Assembly (NCBI GenBank): GCA_028866435.1
Contig: JAGWIC010000018.1
Location: 1-40,229 of the forward strand
Direction of reading: 5' to 3'
DNA from: Lysobacteraceae bacterium
GTDB taxonomy: Bacteria; Pseudomonadota; Gammaproteobacteria; Xanthomonadales; Rhodanobacteraceae
Length of the DNA stretch: 40,229 nucleotides
Below the pieces are notes generated by a model. That model saw nothing but the letters and a program-made list of their open reading frames with translations, did not search any database and was not told the origin of the DNA. Position numbers and translations under genes: made by a program. This document shows, one piece after another, positions 37,643-40,229 of this stretch. Each line of letters opens with the position of its first letter. The stretch's first letter is position 1.

Positions 37643-38503
37643 TCAGGCCGCCTCGCCGTGATGGGCGGCGCGGGCGGCGCGGGCGAATCGCGCGCCGCGG
37701 TTCATGACGATGCGCAGCGCCAGCGGGATCGATTCCCAGGGCAGCCGGTCGAGCATGTTGCGGGCGGTCAGTCCGAGCTCGGTATCCCCGGTGAGGCGCA
37801 GGCGCCGCTGGAAGAACAGGGTATCGGCATCTTCGAGGCGCCCGGCCAGCAGCAGCAGGTCGGTGGCGCTGCCCCATACGCTGGCATCGGCTTCACCGTC
37901 GGTCACGTGGCACTGGTCGCCGCGCAGTTCCACCACCCAGCGCAGGCGCAGGTCTTCCACCTCGATCGCGATGCGCCGGTCGCGCATGAAGTCCAGCGAA
38001 CCGTCGCGCAGGGGAGCGGCGAGCACGTGGCTCATGGCGGTCTGCAGCAGGCGCTGCTGCCAGCGCGACGGCAGCAGGCGCAGCAGCGGCGCCGCCCGCC
38101 GTGGAGGCGGCAACAGCCGCAACAGGCGCGGCGCGAGGGGGGAATCGGCGAAGGTCATGGGCATGATGGCAGCCATTGTCGGTGCAGGGCCGGTATCGCC
38201 GCATTGATCCGGGTCAAATGACAGGCCTTGCTGGCGACAGCCGTCGCCGATGACCAGGTCGAGCAGCTCCTGCACGGTGCTGCCGGGCAGGTCGAGCCGT
38301 GCAGCCAGGCGGAACGCGCGCTGGCGCACCCTCTGTTCGCGCGCGAGGTCGCGCGGCGGCACGCGGGCACGCGATTTGAGCGTGGCCACCCGGCTCACCA
38401 TGTGGCGGCGCGCCGCCAGCAACAGCAGCAGGCTGTCGTCGATGCGGTCGATCACGCCGCGCGTGCGCGCCAGGGCCAGTCGTTCAGGCAGATACGTAGT
38501 CAT
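37643..38503 (-). CDS. ubiT: Chorismate mutase-UbiT fusion protein
   Basis: One uninterrupted frame of 286 residues with two domains. Residues 8-95 are an AroQ-type chorismate mutase that aligns without gaps to the E. coli P-protein mutase (offset four). Arg15, Arg32, Lys43, Asp52, Arg55, Glu56 and Gln92 correspond to E. coli Arg11, Arg28, Lys39, Asp48, Arg51, Glu52 and Gln88. Only Ser84 is changed, to Gly88. From about residue 116 the sequence is a complete UbiT (SCP2-like lipid-binding factor of O2-independent ubiquinone synthesis), with ADTLFFQRRLRLTGDTELGL as in E. coli. A perfect FNR box encodes linker residues 96-100. Internal Met codons at 38176, 38164 and 38158 could start a free UbiT. 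The gene follows the TusA-like gene by 48 bp and precedes nadA. Confidence 0.92.
   Translation of the reverse strand: MTTYLPERLALARTRGVIDRIDDSLLLLLAARRHMVSRVATLKSRARVPPRDLAREQRVRQRAFRLAARLDLPGSTVQELLDLVIGDGCRQQGLSFDPDQCGDTGPAPTMAAIMPMTFADSPLAPRLLRLLPPPRRAAPLLRLLPSRWQQRLLQTAMSHVLAAPLRDGSLDFMRDRRIAIEVEDLRLRWVVELRGDQCHVTDGEADASVWGSATDLLLLAGRLEDADTLFFQRRLRLTGDTELGLTARNMLDRLPWESIPLALRIVMNRGARFARAARAAHHGEAA
38204..38217 (-). promoter_or_regulatory. Perfect FNR box inside the chorismate mutase-ubiT frame
   Basis: Minus-strand TTGACCCGGATCAA fits TTGAY-N4-ATCAA at all ten positions. It lies in the linker-coding DNA between the two domains, and its centre is 52.5 bp upstream of ATG 38158 and 46.5 bp upstream of ATG 38164. 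Activation at -41.5 would start a transcript near 38169 encoding only UbiT and the genes downstream. Confidence 0.8.
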
Positions 38504-38551
38504 CGGGGTGCCCGGTGGCGTGGATGGGGGCGACAGCCGGCGGGAACCGCC

Positions 38552-38839
38552 TCATGGTGGAGCTTGGGCATCCCGTGATGGCCGGTGGATTTTCACGCAG
38601 ATGTCGCCGTTTGGCAGGGTCCGCGCCTCGGTCTGCAGACCCAGCCCGGCGAGCAGGGCCAGCAGCGAGGTCGGGCTTTGCGGGCTCAGCAGCCACACCG
38701 TCTGTCCGGGTGTCAGGGCGCCGGCCAGGACCTGTGCCAGCTGCAGTGGTGGCGGGCAGGGCAACCCACCCGGCACGCCTGCATGCAGGTGTCCCGCGGC
38801 GTCAGGCACAGGCGCATCCGATGGCGGCAGCTGGTGCAT
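38552..38839 (-). CDS. TusA/SirA-like small protein
   Basis: A 95-residue soluble protein. Residues 24-86 follow the TusA pattern: GGLPCPPPLQLAQVLAGALTPGQTVWLL, with Cys28 at the position of the persulfide-carrying Cys of the CPxP motif. TusA-family proteins pass sulfur for tRNA thiolation, molybdenum cofactor or other pathways, and some have redox roles. The second half (LLALLAGLGLQTEARTLPNGDICVKI) keeps the fold pattern but is divergent, so the call is moderate. An FNR-like box lies 42.5 bp upstream of the ATG. A GTG ten codons downstream is an alternative start. It sits between fnr and the ubiT fusion gene. Confidence 0.6.
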   Translation of the reverse strand: MHQLPPSDAPVPDAAGHLHAGVPGGLPCPPPLQLAQVLAGALTPGQTVWLLSPQSPTSLLALLAGLGLQTEARTLPNGDICVKIHRPSRDAQAPP

Positions 38840-38874
38840 GCTGGCATTGGAGCACGGCTGGCCGTGGCGACGCT

Positions 38875-38888
38875 CTGACGTGGGTCAA
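38875..38888 (-). promoter_or_regulatory. FNR-like box upstream of the TusA-like gene
   Basis: Minus-strand TTGACCCACGTCAG has the TTGAC half-site intact and TCA of the second half (eight of ten). The centre is only 42.5 bp from ATG 38839, so a -41.5 activator site would predict an almost leaderless transcript or a start at the downstream GTG. Confidence 0.55.
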
Positions 38889-38946
38889 ACGCTGCCCCGG
38901 CGAGGATGCGCGGGACCGCGCAGGCGCCGCCGACCGGCTGCCGGGG

Positions 38947-39711
38947 TCAGCCCTGCAGCAGGCTTTTGCCGATGTCGCGCAAACGGGGCGGGTCGCACAG
39001 GAACAGTTCGCGTCCCTCGATTTCGACCAGGCCGGTGCTGCGGAAACGGCCGAGCACGCGGCTTACGGTCTCGGAGGCGAGGCGCAGGTAGTTGGCGATA
39101 TCGGCACGCGACATGCTCAGGCGGAAGCGCGAGCTGGAAAAACCTCGCACGGCGTAGCGCTCGCTCAGGTCGATGAGAAAGGCCGCCATGCGTTCGTCGG
39201 CGCTGTAGTCGCCGACCAGCAGGCCGACCGTGCCGATCTCCTTGCTGAGCATGCGGAACAGGTGTTGCTGCACCACCGGCATCCGCGTCGCCAGCGCGCT
39301 TATCGCGGGAAAGGAGAAGCGGCAGAACTGGGCAGGTTCCAGTGCGATGGCATTGCATGGAAAACGGTCGGGGTGGATCGCGTCGAGGCCGATGACTTCG
39401 CCGGGCAGGTGGAAGCCCAGCACCTGCTCCCGTCCGGCGTGGTCGATGGTGCTGGTCTTCGCCGCGCCGGTACGCACGGCGAAGATGGCGCGGAAAGGGT
39501 CGCCTTCGCGGAACAGGTAGCCCCCCGGGGGCAGCGGACCGACGCTCTCGACCAGGCAGTGCAGGGCGCTGAGTTCGGTCTTGCCACCGCCCACCGCCAG
39601 GCAGGCGCGGGCGAAGGCGCAGGTCCGGCAGAACCCCGCTTCATCAGCCGCCTCATCGGCGAGCGGGTTCGGCGGCTCGGGATGTCTGCCATCGCGGCTG
39701 GTCTGATGCAT
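38947..39711 (-). CDS. fnr: FNR/ANR-type oxygen-sensing transcription regulator
   Basis: Crp/Fnr-family regulator of 254 residues that dimerises on FNR boxes when its [4Fe-4S] cluster is intact, that is, without oxygen. Three N-terminal cluster Cys are C28, C31 and C37 (FCRTCAFARAC), the same spacing as E. coli Cys20, 23 and 29, and Cys130 (EPAQFCRFSF) corresponds to Cys122. The cyclic-nucleotide-like domain is followed by a winged helix with Glu214, Ser217 and Arg218 (ASETVSRVLGRF), the residues that read TTGAT half-sites. It is therefore an FNR and not a heme-type DNR. ATG 39711 was chosen over 39741/39744 because a TATGAT -10 element covers the latter. It probably controls the six boxes listed in this window (inference). 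Confidence 0.94.
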   Translation of the reverse strand: MHQTSRDGRHPEPPNPLADEAADEAGFCRTCAFARACLAVGGGKTELSALHCLVESVGPLPPGGYLFREGDPFRAIFAVRTGAAKTSTIDHAGREQVLGFHLPGEVIGLDAIHPDRFPCNAIALEPAQFCRFSFPAISALATRMPVVQQHLFRMLSKEIGTVGLLVGDYSADERMAAFLIDLSERYAVRGFSSSRFRLSMSRADIANYLRLASETVSRVLGRFRSTGLVEIEGRELFLCDPPRLRDIGKSLLQG

Positions 39712-39739
39712 CGGAACATACTGGTGGGGAGGCGGCCCC

Positions 39740-39745
39740 ATCATA
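39740..39745 (-). promoter_or_regulatory. Candidate -10 element of fnr
   Basis: TATGAT on the minus strand matches five of six -10 positions. The predicted start near 39733 leaves a leader of about 22 nt before ATG 39711. No good -35 is visible at the right distance, and no FNR box was found here, so autoregulation is not supported by the sequence. Confidence 0.4.
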
Positions 39746-39892
39746 TCCCCAGTATCCGGGCTGGCTCGCGTCGCCGGCACCCGGCGCGGCGCATGGTGAG
39801 CCGGGCGTCCGGCCCGCCAGCGTGCGGCAAAACCGTTATGGACGGGGCTCCTGAGGGCGTTTCCCCGCTCCAGGGGACCCGGCCAGGCGCCC

Positions 39893-39913
39893 GCTGCGAC
39901 AGCTTGTCGCAGC
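39893..39913. repeat. Inverted repeat between the edge gene and fnr
   Basis: Nine-base arms GCTGCGACA and TGTCGCAGC are separated by GCT. The repeat lies 36 bp after the stop of the upstream minus-strand gene and about 180 bp before the fnr start. It may be a terminator hairpin without T-tract or an operator. The rest of 39746-39892 shows nothing recognisable. Confidence 0.5.
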
Positions 39914-39948
39914 ATGGCTGCATCGCGCCGGGCTCGCGCAGGACATCC

Positions 39949-40229
39949 TCAACGCTTGTGGATCAGGAACGCCTGGGTCGCGACCGGCTTGCCGTCGAGG
40001 CGGATCTCGACCTGGTATTTGCCTTCCGGCCAGAGGTCCGGATTCTCCAGCTTGAAGGTGGTCACCGCCGGACCGTCGGTGGCGATCGACTGGGTGACAT
40101 CGCCGATCAGTTGCCCCTTGCCTTCCAGGTAGCGCCACCTGGCGTTGAGCGTGGCGTCGCTGCTGCTGCCGCGGGTGTCGACGCTGGCGTAGAGGGTCTT
40201 GCTGTCGCTGGCGAAGCTGTTGCTGGCGG
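39949..40229 (-). CDS. Unknown protein, C-terminal part only (start beyond window)
   Basis: About 93 C-terminal residues are visible up to the TGA at 39949-39951. The frame reads through the window edge. The sequence alternates polar and hydrophobic residues as in beta-sheet domains (TLNARWRYLEGKGQLIGDV, TTFKLENPDLWPEGKYQVEI, RLDGKPVATQAFLI), suggesting an immunoglobulin-like or beta-sandwich C-terminal domain of a possibly exported protein. I do not recognise the family. It is transcribed toward fnr and is followed by an inverted repeat. Confidence 0.7.
   Translation of the reverse strand, partial: ASNSFASDSKTLYASVDTRGSSSDATLNARWRYLEGKGQLIGDVTQSIATDGPAVTTFKLENPDLWPEGKYQVEIRLDGKPVATQAFLIHKR

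Noticed and set aside
39712-39915. Longer FNR protein from starts at 39915 or 39741/39744
   Set aside because: The extra residues are not family-like, and a TATGAT -10 element overlaps the 39741/39744 starts. ATG 39711 gives the usual length of about 250.

Overview
The window is a GC-rich, gene-dense stretch of a gammaproteobacterial chromosome. The most likely source is a denitrifying Xanthomonadales bacterium of the Rhodanobacter type. This rests on a complete nar operon with narK, a cluster-type FNR regulator, FabA/FabB unsaturated fatty acid synthesis, O2-independent ubiquinone genes and the mreBCD-mrdA-rodA-mltB-rlpA-dacA-ybeD-lipB-lipA order. The genus is an inference and was not tested by alignment. 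No rRNA, tRNA, CRISPR array, insertion sequence or phage gene was seen.

Layout. (1) 1-8169, + strand: respiratory nitrate reductase narGHJI (narG cut by the window edge), a cytoplasmic PpiC-type prolyl isomerase and the transporter narK. (2) 8264-9461: two small conserved or membrane proteins and a carboxymuconolactone-decarboxylase/AhpD-like gene broken by a frameshift at its CxxC motif. (3) 9509-13161: a second lipoyl synthase, glpK and a PfkB-family kinase. (4) 13438-27006, + strand: the cell-shape and envelope block mreB-mreC-mreD-mrdA-rodA-mltB-rlpA-dacA, then ybeD-lipB-lipA and the periplasmic protease prc, closed by a strong terminator. (5) 27130-33171, + strand: an FNR box, a 40-codon leader ORF, a group II PLP decarboxylase, ubiD, then ubiU-ubiV; a small Cys-rich gene lies on the opposite strand between ubiD and ubiU. 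(6) 39711-33284, - strand: fnr, a TusA-like gene, a chorismate mutase-UbiT fusion, nadA, nadB, fabA, fabB. (7) A partial unknown gene at the right edge.

The main theme is anaerobic metabolism. I find six FNR-box-like sites (TTGAY-N4-RTCAA type, some with one or two deviations) in front of the lipA paralog, the leader/decarboxylase/ubiD unit, ubiU (divergently the Cys-rich gene), fabA, ubiT and the TusA-like gene. At four of them the box centre lies 60.5-63.5 bp upstream of the start codon, as expected for an FNR-activated promoter with a 5' leader of about 20 nt. The fnr gene that could read these boxes is in the same window and keeps the cluster cysteines and the E-xx-SR recognition motif.

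The most unusual object is the gene at 37643-38503. One open frame encodes an AroQ-type chorismate mutase domain, with seven of eight E. coli active-site residues conserved in an ungapped alignment, joined to a complete UbiT (SCP2-like) domain. A perfect FNR box (TTGACCCGGATCAA) lies inside the linker-coding DNA, just upstream of internal Met codons that would give a normal free UbiT. It looks like a fusion of a chorismate branch-point enzyme to the anaerobic ubiquinone machinery, possibly with two products made under different oxygen conditions.
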